The notes below the pieces were generated by a model. It was not told where the DNA came from. It made no database searches and worked only from the letters and a program-made list of their open reading frames with translations. This document shows positions 42,149 through 53,411 of a stretch of 64,000 nucleotides of DNA, piece after piece. The position numbers and the translations under genes were made by a program. Origin of the DNA: Bacillus sp. SKDU12. GTDB taxonomy: Bacteria > Bacillota > Bacilli > Bacillales > Bacillaceae. Positions within the stretch are counted from its first letter, which is position 1, and each line of letters opens with the position of its first letter. The stretch covers positions 1 through 64,000 of the forward strand of contig NZ_MSRC01000007.1 in NCBI RefSeq assembly GCF_010093085.1, in the 5' to 3' direction.

Positions 42149-42844
42149 TTGATCATACACGATCTGCCATTAAAACTCAGAGATTTCCCAACGAAAGAAA
42201 AGCCAAGAGAACGGCTCCTGAGAGTCGGAGCCGAGAACTTAGCGAATCACGAACTATTGGCTATATTATTGCGGACAGGAACGAGACGCGAATCTGTCAT
42301 GGACCTGTCAAATCGGCTGCTGCGATCTTTTGACGGACTGCGACTGCTGAAAGAAGCATCGGTTGAAGAATTGTCGAGCATCCCGGGAATTGGTGTGGTA
42401 AAAGCCGTGCAAATACTGGCGGCAGTTGAACTGGGAAGCCGTATTCATAAATTAGCCAATGAAGAACATTTCATTATTCGCTCCCCGGAAGACGGCGCAA
42501 ATCTTGTCATGGAGGATATGCGCTTTTTAAGCCAAGAGCATTTTGTCTGTTTATATCTTAATACAAAAAACCAAGTCATCCATAAACGCACCATATTTAT
42601 CGGAAGTCTGAATTCATCTATTGTCCATCCGCGAGAGGTGTTTAAAGAAGCATTTAAACGATCTGCCGCTTCCTTTATCTGTGTTCACAATCATCCTTCT
42701 GGAGATCCGACGCCGAGCAGGGAAGATATTGAAGTGACGAGGCGGCTGTTTGAATGCGGAAACCTGATTGGCATCGAATTGCTTGACCATTTGGTGATCG
42801 GTGACAAAAAATTTGTGAGTTTAAAGGAAAAAGGATATTTGTAA
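42149..42844 (+). CDS. radC: RadC (YsxA), JAMM-domain protein
   Basis: RadC/DUF2466 family; despite its name, a DNA-repair role is not established. 231 residues: helix-hairpin-helix-like N-terminus ([24 protein letters not shown]) and a JAMM metalloprotease-like domain with [30 protein letters not shown] and a downstream [12 protein letters not shown] start with AAAAGGAG 4 bases upstream. It lies between maf and mreB. Confidence 0.95.
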   Translation: MIIHDLPLKLRDFPTKEKPRERLLRVGAENLANHELLAILLRTGTRRESVMDLSNRLLRSFDGLRLLKEASVEELSSIPGIGVVKAVQILAAVELGSRIHKLANEEHFIIRSPEDGANLVMEDMRFLSQEHFVCLYLNTKNQVIHKRTIFIGSLNSSIVHPREVFKEAFKRSAASFICVHNHPSGDPTPSREDIEVTRRLFECGNLIGIELLDHLVIGDKKFVSLKEKGYL

Positions 42845-42869
42845 CACTTTTTTTTTCGTCAAATTAAGC

Positions 42870-42875
42870 TATAAT
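42870..42875 (+). promoter_or_regulatory. possible -10 of an mreB promoter
   Basis: TATAAT 61 bases before mreB, inside the radC-mreB gap. No convincing -35 at the right distance (T-rich stretch only). Confidence 0.35.
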
Positions 42876-42935
42876 AGAGTTTATGAGTTTTTCCCTTTAG
42901 GGTATTTTTGCTTTAAGAAAGGAAGATACATACAT

Positions 42936-43949
42936 ATGTTTGGAATTGGTACAAGAGACCTTGGTATAGATCTTGGAACTGCGAATACGCTTGTTTTTGT
43001 AAAAGGAAAAGGAATTGTTGTGAGAGAGCCGTCAGTCGTCGCTTTGCAAACGGATACGAAGTCGATTGTTGCTGTCGGAAATGATGCGAAAAATATGATC
43101 GGACGGACACCGGGTAATGTGGTGGCGCTTCGCCCGATGAAAGACGGGGTTATCGCTGATTATGAAACAACGGCGACGATGATGAAATATTACATCAATC
43201 AGGCCATTAAAAATAAAGGCATGTTTGCCAGAAAACCATATGTGATGGTTTGTGTCCCTTCAGGCATTACGGCTGTTGAGGAACGCGCTGTTATCGATGC
43301 GACAAGACAGGCGGGAGCGCGTGATGCGTATCCGATTGAAGAGCCATTTGCCGCAGCAATCGGTGCTAATCTGCCGGTTTGGGAACCGACGGGAAGTATG
43401 GTTGTAGATATCGGCGGCGGTACGACAGAGGTTGCGATTATTTCCCTCGGGGGCATTGTAACGTCCCAATCGATCCGCGTAGCCGGTGACGAGATGGATG
43501 ACGCGATTATCAACTATATCAGAAAAACATACAACCTGATGATCGGTGACCGTACGGCTGAAGCGATTAAAATGGAGATCGGATCAGCGGAAGCTCCTGA
43601 AGGATCCGACAACATGGAAATTCGCGGACGCGATTTACTGACAGGTCTGCCGAAAACAATCGAAATTACAGGAAAAGAAATTGCAAATGCTTTGCGTGAC
43701 ACTGTATCTACAATTGTTGAAGCAGTGAAGAGCACACTTGAAAAAACACCGCCTGAACTTGCAGCAGATATCATGGACAGAGGTATTGTGTTAACCGGCG
43801 GCGGAGCACTTCTTCGCAATTTGGATAAAGTCATCAGTGAAGAAACAAAAATGCCGGTTCTGATTGCCGAAGATCCGCTCGATTGTGTAGCGATCGGAAC
43901 AGGAAAAGCGCTGGAGCACATCCATCTTTTCAAAGGGAAAACAAGATAA
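42936..43949 (+). CDS. mreB: MreB, actin-like cell shape protein
   Basis: Actin homologue that organises elongasome peptidoglycan synthesis under the membrane. 337 residues: phosphate 1 [14 protein letters not shown], connect 1, phosphate 2 [18 protein letters not shown] and adenosine motif [15 protein letters not shown] are all present. AAAGGAAG precedes the ATG. First of mreBCD-minCD. Confidence 0.98.
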   Translation: MFGIGTRDLGIDLGTANTLVFVKGKGIVVREPSVVALQTDTKSIVAVGNDAKNMIGRTPGNVVALRPMKDGVIADYETTATMMKYYINQAIKNKGMFARKPYVMVCVPSGITAVEERAVIDATRQAGARDAYPIEEPFAAAIGANLPVWEPTGSMVVDIGGGTTEVAIISLGGIVTSQSIRVAGDEMDDAIINYIRKTYNLMIGDRTAEAIKMEIGSAEAPEGSDNMEIRGRDLLTGLPKTIEITGKEIANALRDTVSTIVEAVKSTLEKTPPELAADIMDRGIVLTGGGALLRNLDKVISEETKMPVLIAEDPLDCVAIGTGKALEHIHLFKGKTR

Positions 43950-43979
43950 TCGGGAGTTCAATAGAAGAGGTGTAACACG

Positions 43980-44852
43980 ATGCCGAATAAACGGTTAATG
44001 CTATTACTTCTGTGTATTATCATATTGGTGGCTATGATTGGATTTTCGCTGAAGGGCGGCCGCAATACCACCTGGCCTGAGAAAGTGATCGGCGATACGA
44101 CGGGAGTATTTCAAAATATTTTTCATACGCCTGCCGCGTTTTTTGCAGGGATATTTGAAAACATCGATGATTTAAAAAACACGTATAAAGAAAACGAGCG
44201 TCTAAGAGAGAAGCTTGATGGACAGACACAGTATGAAGCCAAGCTTCAAGAGCTTGAAGAAGAAAACAAATCCTTGCGTGACGAGCTGGGCCACGTCAAA
44301 TCGATTAAAGATTACAAGCCGATTTTAGCTACGGTCATTGCCAGAAGTCCTGATCATTGGGCGAAACAGGTCACCGTTAATAAGGGGACACAGCAAAACG
44401 TAGCGAAGGATATGGCTGTAACAAACGAAAAAGGCGCATTAATCGGCAAGATCAAAAGCTCTGGTCTCAATAACTTCACGTCTACTGTTCAGCTTTTAAG
44501 CGACACTGACCGCAATAACAGAGTGGCGACGAAAATATCCGGGAAAAAAGGCAACAAAGGCTACGGCCTGATCGAAGGGTATGACAAAGAGAAAAAACGT
44601 CTTAAGATGACAATTATTGAGCGTAAGGATAAGCAGGACGTAAAAAAAGGCGATCTTATTGAAACATCAGGCACAGGCGGCGTTTTCCCAGAGGGACTGA
44701 CAATCGGTGAAGTGACAGATATCGAGTCAGATTCCTATGGATTAACGAAAGTTGCTTATGTAAAACCTGCTGCTGACCTATCCGATTTAAATAATGTGAT
44801 CATTGTTAACCGTGACGTGCCGACTGTCGATACAGAGGAGGAAGGATCGTGA
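43980..44852 (+). CDS. mreC: MreC, cell shape-determining protein
   Basis: Bitopic membrane protein of the elongasome that activates/organises PBPs. 290 residues: N-terminal span (about 5-22, LMLLLLCIIILVAMIGFSL), coiled coil (about 62-105, YKENERLREKLDG to EENKSLRDELGHV), then an extracytoplasmic double beta-barrel. Overlaps mreD by 4 bases (GTGA). Confidence 0.97.
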   Translation: MPNKRLMLLLLCIIILVAMIGFSLKGGRNTTWPEKVIGDTTGVFQNIFHTPAAFFAGIFENIDDLKNTYKENERLREKLDGQTQYEAKLQELEEENKSLRDELGHVKSIKDYKPILATVIARSPDHWAKQVTVNKGTQQNVAKDMAVTNEKGALIGKIKSSGLNNFTSTVQLLSDTDRNNRVATKISGKKGNKGYGLIEGYDKEKKRLKMTIIERKDKQDVKKGDLIETSGTGGVFPEGLTIGEVTDIESDSYGLTKVAYVKPAADLSDLNNVIIVNRDVPTVDTEEEGS

Positions 44853-45367
44853 AACGTTTCCTTCTCCCTTTCGTGATGCTGCTCGTTTTTTCTGCGGAAA
44901 GCATTTTTACAGATTTGGTGCATTTTCCGTTCGTTACAGATGATCAGGTGCTTGCCCCGCGTTTTCTGATGATTGTATTGATATTTATGTCAGCTTTCAT
45001 CAACCAAAAACACGCGATGATTTACGGATTTATTTTTGGCTTTCTATATGACATGAACTATACAAGTCTATTAGGCGTTTATATGTTTGGTTTTGCCGGG
45101 TTATGCTACTTGGCTTCAAAAGCGTTTAAAGTGCTGCATACAAACGCATTTGTGGTGATATTGATAGCAGTTCTCGCTGTCAGCGTGCTCGAATTTTATG
45201 TATTCGGCATTCAGTCGTTGATTCATAAAGACATCATGACGTTTAACGGGTTTGTGCTTGACCGGTTTATACCGACAATTTTATTAAATATTGCAGCCGC
45301 TTTAATCCTGGTTCTTCCATTTAGATTGTTTTTTATGAGTCTAAAGAAAGAATTGAGAGATGAGTAA
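44849..45367 (+). CDS. mreD: MreD, cell shape membrane protein
   Basis: Integral membrane component of the elongasome. 172 residues with five to six helices, including FVMLLVFSAESIFTDLVHFPF and the family GFIFGFLYDMNYTSLLGVYMFGF. GTG start overlapping the mreC stop, with GAGGAGGAAGG upstream. Confidence 0.96.
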   Translation: MKRFLLPFVMLLVFSAESIFTDLVHFPFVTDDQVLAPRFLMIVLIFMSAFINQKHAMIYGFIFGFLYDMNYTSLLGVYMFGFAGLCYLASKAFKVLHTNAFVVILIAVLAVSVLEFYVFGIQSLIHKDIMTFNGFVLDRFIPTILLNIAAALILVLPFRLFFMSLKKELRDE

Positions 45368-45420
45368 AAAAGGATTTTATCTTTTTTTGACGAAATGAGT
45401 ATGTTGTTGAGGTGAATATT

Positions 45421-46101
45421 GTGAAGACCAAAAAGCAGCAATATGTAACAATAAAAGGAACTAAGAACGGATTAACATTGCATCTGGATGATGCATGTTC
45501 TTTTGATGAGCTTCTCGATGGTCTTCAGAATATGCTGTCAATTGAGCAATATACGGATGGAAAAGGCCAGAAAATCAGCGTCCATATTAAGCTGGGAAAT
45601 CGCTTTTTATATAAGGAGCAAGAGGAACAGCTGACCGAATTGATTGCGTCAAAGAAAGATTTGTTTGTTCATTCTATTGACAGTGAAGTCATTACGAAAC
45701 AAGAAGCACAGCGAATGAAAGAGGAAGCTGAAATTATTTCTGTTTCAAAAATTGTCCGTTCAGGCCAAGTGCTGCAAGTGAAAGGCGATTTGCTCCTGAT
45801 CGGTGATGTGAATCCCGGCGGAACAGTCATGGCAGGAGGGAACATTTTTGTCCTTGGTTCATTGAAAGGGATGGCGCACGCTGGATGTAACGGTAATCAT
45901 CAAGCGGTTATCGCCGCCGCCGAAATGCTGCCGACACAATTAAGAATCAATCATGTGTTAAATCGCTCCCCAGACCACATTCAAAAAGGGAACGAAATGG
46001 AATGTGCTTATTTAGATACAGACGGAAATATGGTCATTGAACGCCTTCAACATTTGGCTCATTTAAGACCTGATCTAACAAGGCTTGAGGGAGGAATGTG
46101 A
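45421..46101 (+). CDS. minC: MinC, septum site inhibitor
   Basis: Inhibits FtsZ ring assembly near the poles in complex with MinD. 226 residues: N-terminal FtsZ-inhibitory domain (about 1-100) and C-terminal beta-helical MinD-binding domain ([43 protein letters not shown]). GTG 45421 lies 7 bases after TTGAGGTG; an upstream GTG at 45412 is within that site. Confidence 0.96.
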   Translation: MKTKKQQYVTIKGTKNGLTLHLDDACSFDELLDGLQNMLSIEQYTDGKGQKISVHIKLGNRFLYKEQEEQLTELIASKKDLFVHSIDSEVITKQEAQRMKEEAEIISVSKIVRSGQVLQVKGDLLLIGDVNPGGTVMAGGNIFVLGSLKGMAHAGCNGNHQAVIAAAEMLPTQLRINHVLNRSPDHIQKGNEMECAYLDTDGNMVIERLQHLAHLRPDLTRLEGGM

Positions 46102-46102
46102 A

Positions 46103-46909
46103 TTGGGTGAGGCTATCGTAATAACTTCGGGAAAAGGCGGAGTAGGTAAAACGACAACATCTGCGAACCTCGGTACCGCCTTAGCCATTTTAGGGAAGCG
46201 AGTATGCTTATTAGATACTGATATAGGGCTGCGCAACCTTGATGTTGTAATGGGTCTTGAAAATAGAATTATTTATGATCTTGTCGACGTCGTAGAGGGA
46301 AGATGCAAAATGCATCAGGCGCTCGTAAAAGACAAACGTTTCGATGATCTGCTCTATTTAATGCCCGCTGCTCAAACGAGCGATAAGACAGCCGTGGTTC
46401 CTGAACAAATTAAAGATATGGTTCAAGCGCTTAAACAGGAATTTGACTATGTCATCATAGACTGTCCTGCCGGAATTGAGCAAGGATACAAAAATGCCGT
46501 TTCCGGAGCTGATAAAGCGATTGTGGTCACAACGCCTGAAATTTCAGCTGTTCGTGATGCTGACCGTATTATAGGACTGCTGGAGCAAGAGGAAAATATT
46601 GAACCGCCGCGGCTTGTTGTAAACAGAATCAGAAATCACCTAATGAAAAATGGTGATACGATGGATATCGACGAAATCGTACAGCATTTGTCGATCGATT
46701 TACTCGGAATCGTGGCTGATGATGATGAAGTCATTAGAGCTTCTAACCATGGCGAACCGATTGCAATGGACTCGAAAAACCGCGCTTCGATTGCATATCG
46801 CAATATTGCCCGGCGCATCCTGGGTGAATCTGTTCCTTTGCAGATGCTTGAAGAGCAAAACAAAGGGATGATGGCTAAGATTAAATCATTTTTCGGAGTA
46901 AGATCTTAG
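46103..46909 (+). CDS. minD: MinD, septum site ATPase
   Basis: ParA/MinD-family ATPase that binds membrane and recruits MinC; in Bacillus it is placed by MinJ/DivIVA and there is no minE, consistent with no minE here. 268 residues with deviant Walker A KGGVGKTT (11-18), DTDIGLRNLD, DCPAGIEQGY and a C-terminal amphipathic membrane-targeting helix (MMAKIKSFFG). TTG 46103 follows GGGAGGAATG, overlapping nothing but 1 base after minC. Confidence 0.97.
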   Translation: MGEAIVITSGKGGVGKTTTSANLGTALAILGKRVCLLDTDIGLRNLDVVMGLENRIIYDLVDVVEGRCKMHQALVKDKRFDDLLYLMPAAQTSDKTAVVPEQIKDMVQALKQEFDYVIIDCPAGIEQGYKNAVSGADKAIVVTTPEISAVRDADRIIGLLEQEENIEPPRLVVNRIRNHLMKNGDTMDIDEIVQHLSIDLLGIVADDDEVIRASNHGEPIAMDSKNRASIAYRNIARRILGESVPLQMLEEQNKGMMAKIKSFFGVRS

Positions 46910-46932
46910 TGGAATAAAATCAAAGAGAAGAG

Positions 46933-46964
46933 CCTGACAAAGCAAATGCTGTGTCAGGTTTTTT
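46933..46964 (+). terminator. min operon terminator
   Basis: CCTGACA/TGTCAGG 7-bp stem with a 12-base loop and TTTTTTG. Confidence 0.88.
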
Positions 46965-46988
46965 GTTTTTGTCTGCTTTGGGTAAAAC

Positions 46989-47017
46989 GAATATTTGTCA
47001 TGGACAAGACATATGAT
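46989..47017 (+). promoter_or_regulatory. candidate SigE promoter of spoIVF operon
   Basis: GAATATTT, 13-base spacer, CATATGAT, resembling SigE elements, 34 bases before spoIVFA. The operon is mother-cell specific. Confidence 0.52.
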
Positions 47018-47050
47018 GTACAAACCCAACGAATGCAAAGGATGATTGCA

Positions 47051-47845
47051 ATGAGTCATAGAGCAGATGAAATCAGAAAACGATTAGAGAAAAGAAGAAA
47101 ACAGCTTTCCGGCTCGAAACGTTCTTCCGCTCAGACATTTCCTGAAAAGCAGAAACCCCCGTCTTGGGTAATGGTATCGGATCAGGAAAAGCATGGAACT
47201 CTTCCAATATATGAAGATAACATATCAACATTTAACGGAAAACACCCTTTGGTTAAAACAGATTCGATTATCCTAAAATGTCTTCTGTCAGCCTGCCTTG
47301 TTCTTGTTTCAGCCATAGCTTATAAAACAAATATAGGGCCTGTCAGCCAGATTAAACCCGCCGTTGCCAAAACCTTCGAAACTGAATTTCAATTTGCCTC
47401 TGCAAGCCACTGGTTTGAAACGAAATTTGGAAATCCGCTCGCTTTTCTGGCTCCTGAACATAAAAATAAGGAACAGCAGGTTGAAGTAGGCCAAGATTTG
47501 GCCGCGCCTGCATCTGGGAAAGTGCAGGAGGATTTTAAGGATAACGGGGAAGGGATTAAAGTCGAAACAAGCAGTGATACAATTGATAGCATAAAAGAAG
47601 GCTATATAGTTGAAGTCAACAAAGATAGCCAGACGGGGCTGACGGTTAAGGTACAGCATGCTGACAATACTTATAGTATTTATGGAGAGCTCAAAGATGT
47701 AGATGTGGCTTTATATGACTTTGTAGATAAAGGAAAAAAACTTGGTTCAATTAAACTTGATGATCATAATAAAGGGGTCTATTACTTTGCTATGAAAGAT
47801 GGCGATAAATTTATTGACCCGATTCAGGTGATTTCATTTGAATAA
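47051..47845 (+). CDS. spoIVFA: SpoIVFA, inhibitor/scaffold of the SigK processing protease
   Basis: Holds SpoIVFB and BofA in the outer forespore membrane and keeps the protease inactive until the forespore SpoIVB signal. 264 residues: charged cytoplasmic N-terminus (RADEIRKRLEKRRKQL), one span (about 74-92, IILKCLLSACLVLVSAIAY), and an extracytoplasmic LytM/M23-like domain (PASGKVQEDFKDNGEGIKVET; HADNTYSIYGEL) without the zinc His set. ATG 47051 follows AAAGGATGA; the frame opens earlier (46946) without a ribosome site. Overlaps spoIVFB by 8 bases. Confidence 0.95.
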   Translation: MSHRADEIRKRLEKRRKQLSGSKRSSAQTFPEKQKPPSWVMVSDQEKHGTLPIYEDNISTFNGKHPLVKTDSIILKCLLSACLVLVSAIAYKTNIGPVSQIKPAVAKTFETEFQFASASHWFETKFGNPLAFLAPEHKNKEQQVEVGQDLAAPASGKVQEDFKDNGEGIKVETSSDTIDSIKEGYIVEVNKDSQTGLTVKVQHADNTYSIYGELKDVDVALYDFVDKGKKLGSIKLDDHNKGVYYFAMKDGDKFIDPIQVISFE

Positions 47846-48704
47846 GTGGCTTGACCTTATTTTAAAAATTCATGTGCATCCTTTTCTGTGGATGATTGCG
47901 GCTCTGGGACTGCTCACAGGCCATATGAAGGCATTATTATGCCTGCTGCTGATTGTACTGATCCATGAGCTGGGGCATGCTGCTCTGGCCGTGTTTTTTT
48001 CTTGGAGAATTAAGCGTGTTTTTTTGCTGCCGTTTGGCGGAACGGTCGAAGTGGAAGAGCACGGGAATCGACCGTTAAAGGAAGAGCTTGCGGTGGTTAT
48101 TGCGGGCCCTCTTCAGCACATCTGGCTTCAGCTTGCTGCCTGGACGCTTGCAGAATTCTCAGTGATTCATCAGCATACCTTTGAACTCTTCACCTTTTAT
48201 AACCTTTCTATTTTATTTGTAAATCTGCTGCCGATCTGGCCGCTTGACGGCGGAAAACTGTTGTTTTTGCTGTTTTCCAAGCAACTGCCTTTTCAAAAGG
48301 CTCACCGGCTCAATTTAAAAACGTCGCTCTGCTTCTGTCTGCTGCTCGGGTGCTGGATTTTATTTGTGGTTCCTCTGCAAATCAGCGCATGGGTTTTGTT
48401 TGTCTTTCTTGCTGTTTCTTTGTTTGAGGAATACAGGCAAAGGCATTATATCCACGTGAGATTTCTTCTTGAACGGTATTACGGAAAAAATCGCGAGCTT
48501 GAAAAACTGCTGCCGCTGACTGTAAAGGCGGAAGACAAAGTCTATCATGTGATGGCAGAGTTCAAACGCGGCTGTAAACATCCGATTATTATAGAGAAAT
48601 CCGGCAAGAAGCTCAGCCAGCTTGACGAGAATGAAGTGCTCCACGCTTACTTTGCCGATAAGCGGACGAATTCCTCCATGGAAGAGCTGCTGCTGCCTTA
48701 CTAA
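47838..48704 (+). CDS. spoIVFB: SpoIVFB, intramembrane metalloprotease for pro-SigK
   Basis: Site-2-protease family enzyme that cleaves pro-SigK in the mother cell. 288 residues: six hydrophobic segments, zinc motif HELGH (H43, E44, H47) and third ligand D137 in PLDGGK, followed by a C-terminal CBS-like domain (about 225-285) that senses ATP. TTG start within the spoIVFA 3' end. Confidence 0.97.
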   Translation: MNKWLDLILKIHVHPFLWMIAALGLLTGHMKALLCLLLIVLIHELGHAALAVFFSWRIKRVFLLPFGGTVEVEEHGNRPLKEELAVVIAGPLQHIWLQLAAWTLAEFSVIHQHTFELFTFYNLSILFVNLLPIWPLDGGKLLFLLFSKQLPFQKAHRLNLKTSLCFCLLLGCWILFVVPLQISAWVLFVFLAVSLFEEYRQRHYIHVRFLLERYYGKNRELEKLLPLTVKAEDKVYHVMAEFKRGCKHPIIIEKSGKKLSQLDENEVLHAYFADKRTNSSMEELLLPY

Positions 48705-48710
48705 AATCAA

Positions 48711-48739
48711 TTGACAAACGTCTTGTGTTTTGGTATATT
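48711..48739 (+). promoter_or_regulatory. SigA promoter of rplU operon
   Basis: TTGACA, 17-base spacer, TATATT with extended TG (TGGTATATT). It starts 7 bases after the spoIVFB stop. Confidence 0.93.
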
Positions 48740-48746
48740 TTTTAAT

Positions 48747-48838
48747 GTTATGGATGTAGCACCATTGCTACAACCGCTCAGTACAGGTGTTAAGAGCTTT
48801 TAAAGCCCCCTGGTGTCTGGCGAGTCTTAGTCTAATAG
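48747..48838 (+). promoter_or_regulatory. L21 leader (ribosomal protein autoregulatory RNA)
   Basis: Structured leader upstream of rplU, with paired elements such as GTAGCA...TGCTAC (48762-48779) and CCCCCTGGTGTCTGGCGAG preceding the ribosome site. Its position matches the Firmicute L21 leader family; I recognised it by context rather than by a covariance model. Confidence 0.72.
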
Positions 48839-49159
<321 letters not shown>

Positions 49160-49161
49160 GC

Positions 49162-49500
49162 ATGATTCAGGCAACAATCAGAAGGTCCCATGATAAAGGC
49201 ATCTTGTCTTTTGAAATGACAGGCCATGCGAATTTTGCTGAACATGGACAAGATCTTGTTTGTGCTGGAGTGACAGCGGTTGTGTTTGGAGCCGTAAACG
49301 CGGTTATTGTGCTTGCAGGCTTTGAGCCGCTTCTTGATATAGGAGAGGATGGGGGTTATTTTTACTTTGAATTCCCTGAATCTCTTGATACGGAGGCGCG
49401 CCAAAAGGCTCAGCTGCTGATTGAAGGCATGATTGTTTCACTGGAGACAATCGAACGGGATTACAAAGATAACTTGCGTGTGACCACAAACATAATATAG
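49162..49500 (+). CDS. ysxB: Prp (YsxB), cysteine protease maturing L27
   Basis: Ribosomal-processing cysteine protease that removes the N-terminal extension of bL27 in Firmicutes. 112 residues with catalytic His22 (GHANFAEHGQ) and Cys34 (DLVCAGVTAV). It is sandwiched between rplU and its substrate gene rpmA, with 2-base and 12-base gaps. The function is established for the S. aureus homologue; here it is inferred from the motif and neighbour. Confidence 0.95.
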   Translation: MIQATIRRSHDKGILSFEMTGHANFAEHGQDLVCAGVTAVVFGAVNAVIVLAGFEPLLDIGEDGGYFYFEFPESLDTEARQKAQLLIEGMIVSLETIERDYKDNLRVTTNII

Positions 49501-49797
<297 letters not shown>

Positions 49798-49803
49798 TGA
49801 TTT

Positions 49804-49837
49804 AAAAACTCCGGTCGATGATGACTGGAGTTTTTTT
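49804..49837 (+). terminator. rplU-ysxB-rpmA terminator
   Basis: AAAAACTCCGGTC/GACTGGAGT stem (G-U pair included) with a 6-base loop, then TTTTTTT. Confidence 0.93.
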
Positions 49838-50013
49838 GCAATATGCGGAGTATACACCAAGAATGAAATGCAGAGTATGTGCGAGCAGACCCCGCGAAGA
49901 ATGAGAATAACATCTCAAACCCACTGGATATGTTCCCCAAGCAGTAATACATAATATGTTCTGCCTGGCTGCAAATCAACCATAGCCATAAAAAAGGAAC
50001 ATGATATTTCTGG

Positions 50014-50031
50014 GAAAAACAATTGTTTTTC
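50014..50031. repeat. perfect 18-bp palindrome upstream of spo0B
   Basis: GAAAAACAATTGTTTTTC reads the same on both strands. It lies 18 bases before an extended -10 (TGTTATAAT, 50047-50055). It may be an operator for spo0B-obg or a stem; no known factor is assigned. Confidence 0.7.
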
Positions 50032-50046
50032 TAACAAAGCCTTCTC

Positions 50047-50055
50047 TGTTATAAT
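50047..50055 (+). promoter_or_regulatory. probable promoter of spo0B-obg
   Basis: Extended -10 TGTTATAAT 58 bases before spo0B. No good -35 hexamer, which is common with extended -10 promoters. Confidence 0.5.
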
Positions 50056-50113
50056 TCATAATACACACTTATACAGACTCCTAAAAAGAAATTAAATGAT
50101 TGGGAGTGCGAAA

Positions 50114-50692
50114 ATGAAGGATGTTTCAAACAATCAAGAAGAAAATATAAGCGATACAACATTAATAAACGAACTGATTCATCTGCTTGGCCATTCTCGG
50201 CATGATTGGATGAATAAGCTGCAGCTGATTAAAGGAAACTTAAGTTTGCAGAAGTATGACCGCGTCTTTGAAATGATTGAAGAAATGGTGATAGACGCAA
50301 AACACGAATCAAAGCTCTCAAACCTGAAAACACCGCATTTGGCGTTTGATTTTCTTACGTTTAATTGGAAAACCCATTATATGACGCTTGAATATGAAGT
50401 TCTTGGAGAAATTAAGGATTTGTCGGCATATGATCAAAAGCTGGTGAACCTGATGAGAAAACTGTTTTCTCTGTTTGATCAAGCGGTCAGCAGAGGGAGC
50501 GAAAATCATTTAACGGTTTCGCTGCAAACGGATCATCCTGGCAGACAGCTGATTCTGTACCTTGATTTTCACGGCGCTTTTACCGATCCATCGGCTTTTA
50601 ATGATATTCGGCAGAATGGATATGAGGATGTTGACATCATGCGTTTTGAGATCACAAGTCACGAATGTCTGATTGAAATTGGGTTGGATTAG
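50114..50692 (+). CDS. spo0B: Spo0B, sporulation initiation phosphotransferase
   Basis: Transfers phosphate from Spo0F to Spo0A in the phosphorelay. 192 residues: helical hairpin with phosphorylated H30 (HLLGHSRHDWMNKLQLIKG) that forms the four-helix dimer, and a degenerate HATPase-like C-terminal domain. GGGAGTG precedes ATG 50114. It lies 33 bases upstream of obg. Confidence 0.97.
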   Translation: MKDVSNNQEENISDTTLINELIHLLGHSRHDWMNKLQLIKGNLSLQKYDRVFEMIEEMVIDAKHESKLSNLKTPHLAFDFLTFNWKTHYMTLEYEVLGEIKDLSAYDQKLVNLMRKLFSLFDQAVSRGSENHLTVSLQTDHPGRQLILYLDFHGAFTDPSAFNDIRQNGYEDVDIMRFEITSHECLIEIGLD

Positions 50693-50704
50693 CGGAGTTT
50701 TTAA

Positions 50705-52012
<1,308 letters not shown>

Positions 52013-52025
52013 TGATGGCAGAAAG

Positions 52026-52055
52026 GAGAGCCTGAATGTCGGGCTCTCTATTTTA
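52026..52055 (+). terminator. hairpin between obg and pheB
   Basis: GAGAGCC/GGCTCTC 7-bp stem, 9-base loop, followed by TATTTTA. It could be a weak terminator/attenuator; pheB's ribosome site follows immediately. Confidence 0.5.
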
Positions 52056-52069
52056 AAGGGGGGATGCAA

Positions 52070-52513
52070 ATGAAAGAGGAGACATTTTATCTTGTCCGTG
52101 AAGATGTATTGCCCGATGCGATGAAAAAAACATTGGAAGTCAAAAAGCTGCTTGATCGAAAAAAAGCAGATTCAGTGGCAGATGCCGTTCAAAAGGTCGA
52201 TTTAAGCAGAAGTGCATTTTATAAATATAGAGATGCTGTTTTTCCGTTCTACACTATGGTTAAAGAGCAAATTATCACACTTTTCTTTCATTTGGAGGAT
52301 AGGTCAGGTGCGTTATCTCAGCTCCTGCAGGCAGTAGCTGATTCTGGAAGCAATGTTCTTTCCATTCACCAGACCATTCCGCTTCAGGGCCGAGCAAATG
52401 TGACGCTGTCTATCAGTACATCTGCCATGGAAGAGGACATTCATACGTTAATGAATAAGCTTAGAAAATTTGATTTTGTAGAAAAGGTTGAAATATTAGG
52501 TTCAGGTGCATAA
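52070..52513 (+). CDS. pheB: PheB, ACT-domain protein
   Basis: 147-residue protein with an N-terminal HTH-like helical part ([30 protein letters not shown]) and an ACT domain (about 68-145, [28 protein letters not shown]). UPF0735 family; possible amino-acid-responsive partner of PheA, not proven. ATG 52070 follows AAAGGGGGG. It overlaps no gene; pheA starts 17 bases after its stop. Confidence 0.92.
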   Translation: MKEETFYLVREDVLPDAMKKTLEVKKLLDRKKADSVADAVQKVDLSRSAFYKYRDAVFPFYTMVKEQIITLFFHLEDRSGALSQLLQAVADSGSNVLSIHQTIPLQGRANVTLSISTSAMEEDIHTLMNKLRKFDFVEKVEILGSGA

Positions 52514-52529
52514 GGGAGAGAATAGGGTC

Positions 52530-53381
52530 ATGAAAGTCGGTTATTTAGGTCCAGCAGCTACATTCACACATTTAGCAGTCAGTTCTTGTTTTCAAAACGG
52601 CGCCGAACATGTTGCTTACCGTACCATACCGGAGTGCATAGATGCGGCAGTTGCAGGCGAAGTTGATTTCGCTTTCGTTCCTTTAGAGAATGCATTAGAA
52701 GGATCAGTGAATTTAACGATAGACTATTTAATACATGAACAGCCCTTGCCAATTGTAGGTGAAATGACATTGCCGATTCATCAGCATTTGCTCGTTCATC
52801 CTTCAAGAGAGAATGCATGGAAAGAACTCGACAAAATTTACTCACACTCACACGCGATTGCACAATGCCATAAATTTCTCCATCGTCATTTTCCTTCCGT
52901 TCCCTATGAATACGCCAATTCAACAGGGGCGGCAGCTAAATATGTCAGTGACCATCCAGAGCTGAACATCGGGGTCATTGCCAATGAAATGGCAGCTTCT
53001 ACATACGAGTTAAAAATCGTAAAACGAGATATACAGGATTACAAGGACAATCATACGAAATTTGTTATTCTTTCATCTGATGAAAACATTTCATTTGAAG
53101 TGAATGCAAAATTAAGCTCGAAGCCTAAAACGACCTTGATGGTGATGCTTCCGCAGGACGAATCAGGGGCGCTGCACAGAGTGCTGTCTGCTTTTGCTTG
53201 GAGAAACTTAAACTTGTCAAAGATTGAGTCACGTCCGACTAAAACCGGATTAGGCCATTATTTCTTTATCATTGATATCGAGAAAGCGTTTGATGAAGTA
53301 TTGATTCCAGGTGCCATGCAGGAGCTCGAAGCACTCGGCTGCAAAGTAAAGCTCCTTGGTGCATATCAGTCCTATCTATGA
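52530..53381 (+). CDS. pheA: Prephenate dehydratase
   Basis: Converts prephenate to phenylpyruvate in phenylalanine synthesis. 283 residues, monofunctional: two-lobed dehydratase domain (1-180, GYLGPAATFTHLAV, VPLENALEGSVNLTIDYL, NSTGAAAKYV) and C-terminal ACT domain with GALHRVLSAFAWRNLNLSKIESRPTK for Phe feedback. ATG 52530 chosen by ribosome-site distance (AAGGGAGAG); GTG 52506 would overlap pheB. Slightly shorter at its end than I recall for 168. Confidence 0.96.
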   Translation: MKVGYLGPAATFTHLAVSSCFQNGAEHVAYRTIPECIDAAVAGEVDFAFVPLENALEGSVNLTIDYLIHEQPLPIVGEMTLPIHQHLLVHPSRENAWKELDKIYSHSHAIAQCHKFLHRHFPSVPYEYANSTGAAAKYVSDHPELNIGVIANEMAASTYELKIVKRDIQDYKDNHTKFVILSSDENISFEVNAKLSSKPKTTLMVMLPQDESGALHRVLSAFAWRNLNLSKIESRPTKTGLGHYFFIIDIEKAFDEVLIPGAMQELEALGCKVKLLGAYQSYL

Positions 53382-53383
53382 TA

Positions 53384-53411
53384 AAAAAAAGCCCAATAAA
53401 GGGCTTTTTTT
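53384..53411. terminator. bidirectional terminator of pheA and niaR
   Basis: AAAAAAAGCCC/GGGCTTTTTTT with a 6-base loop; T-runs on both strands, between convergent genes. Confidence 0.94.
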
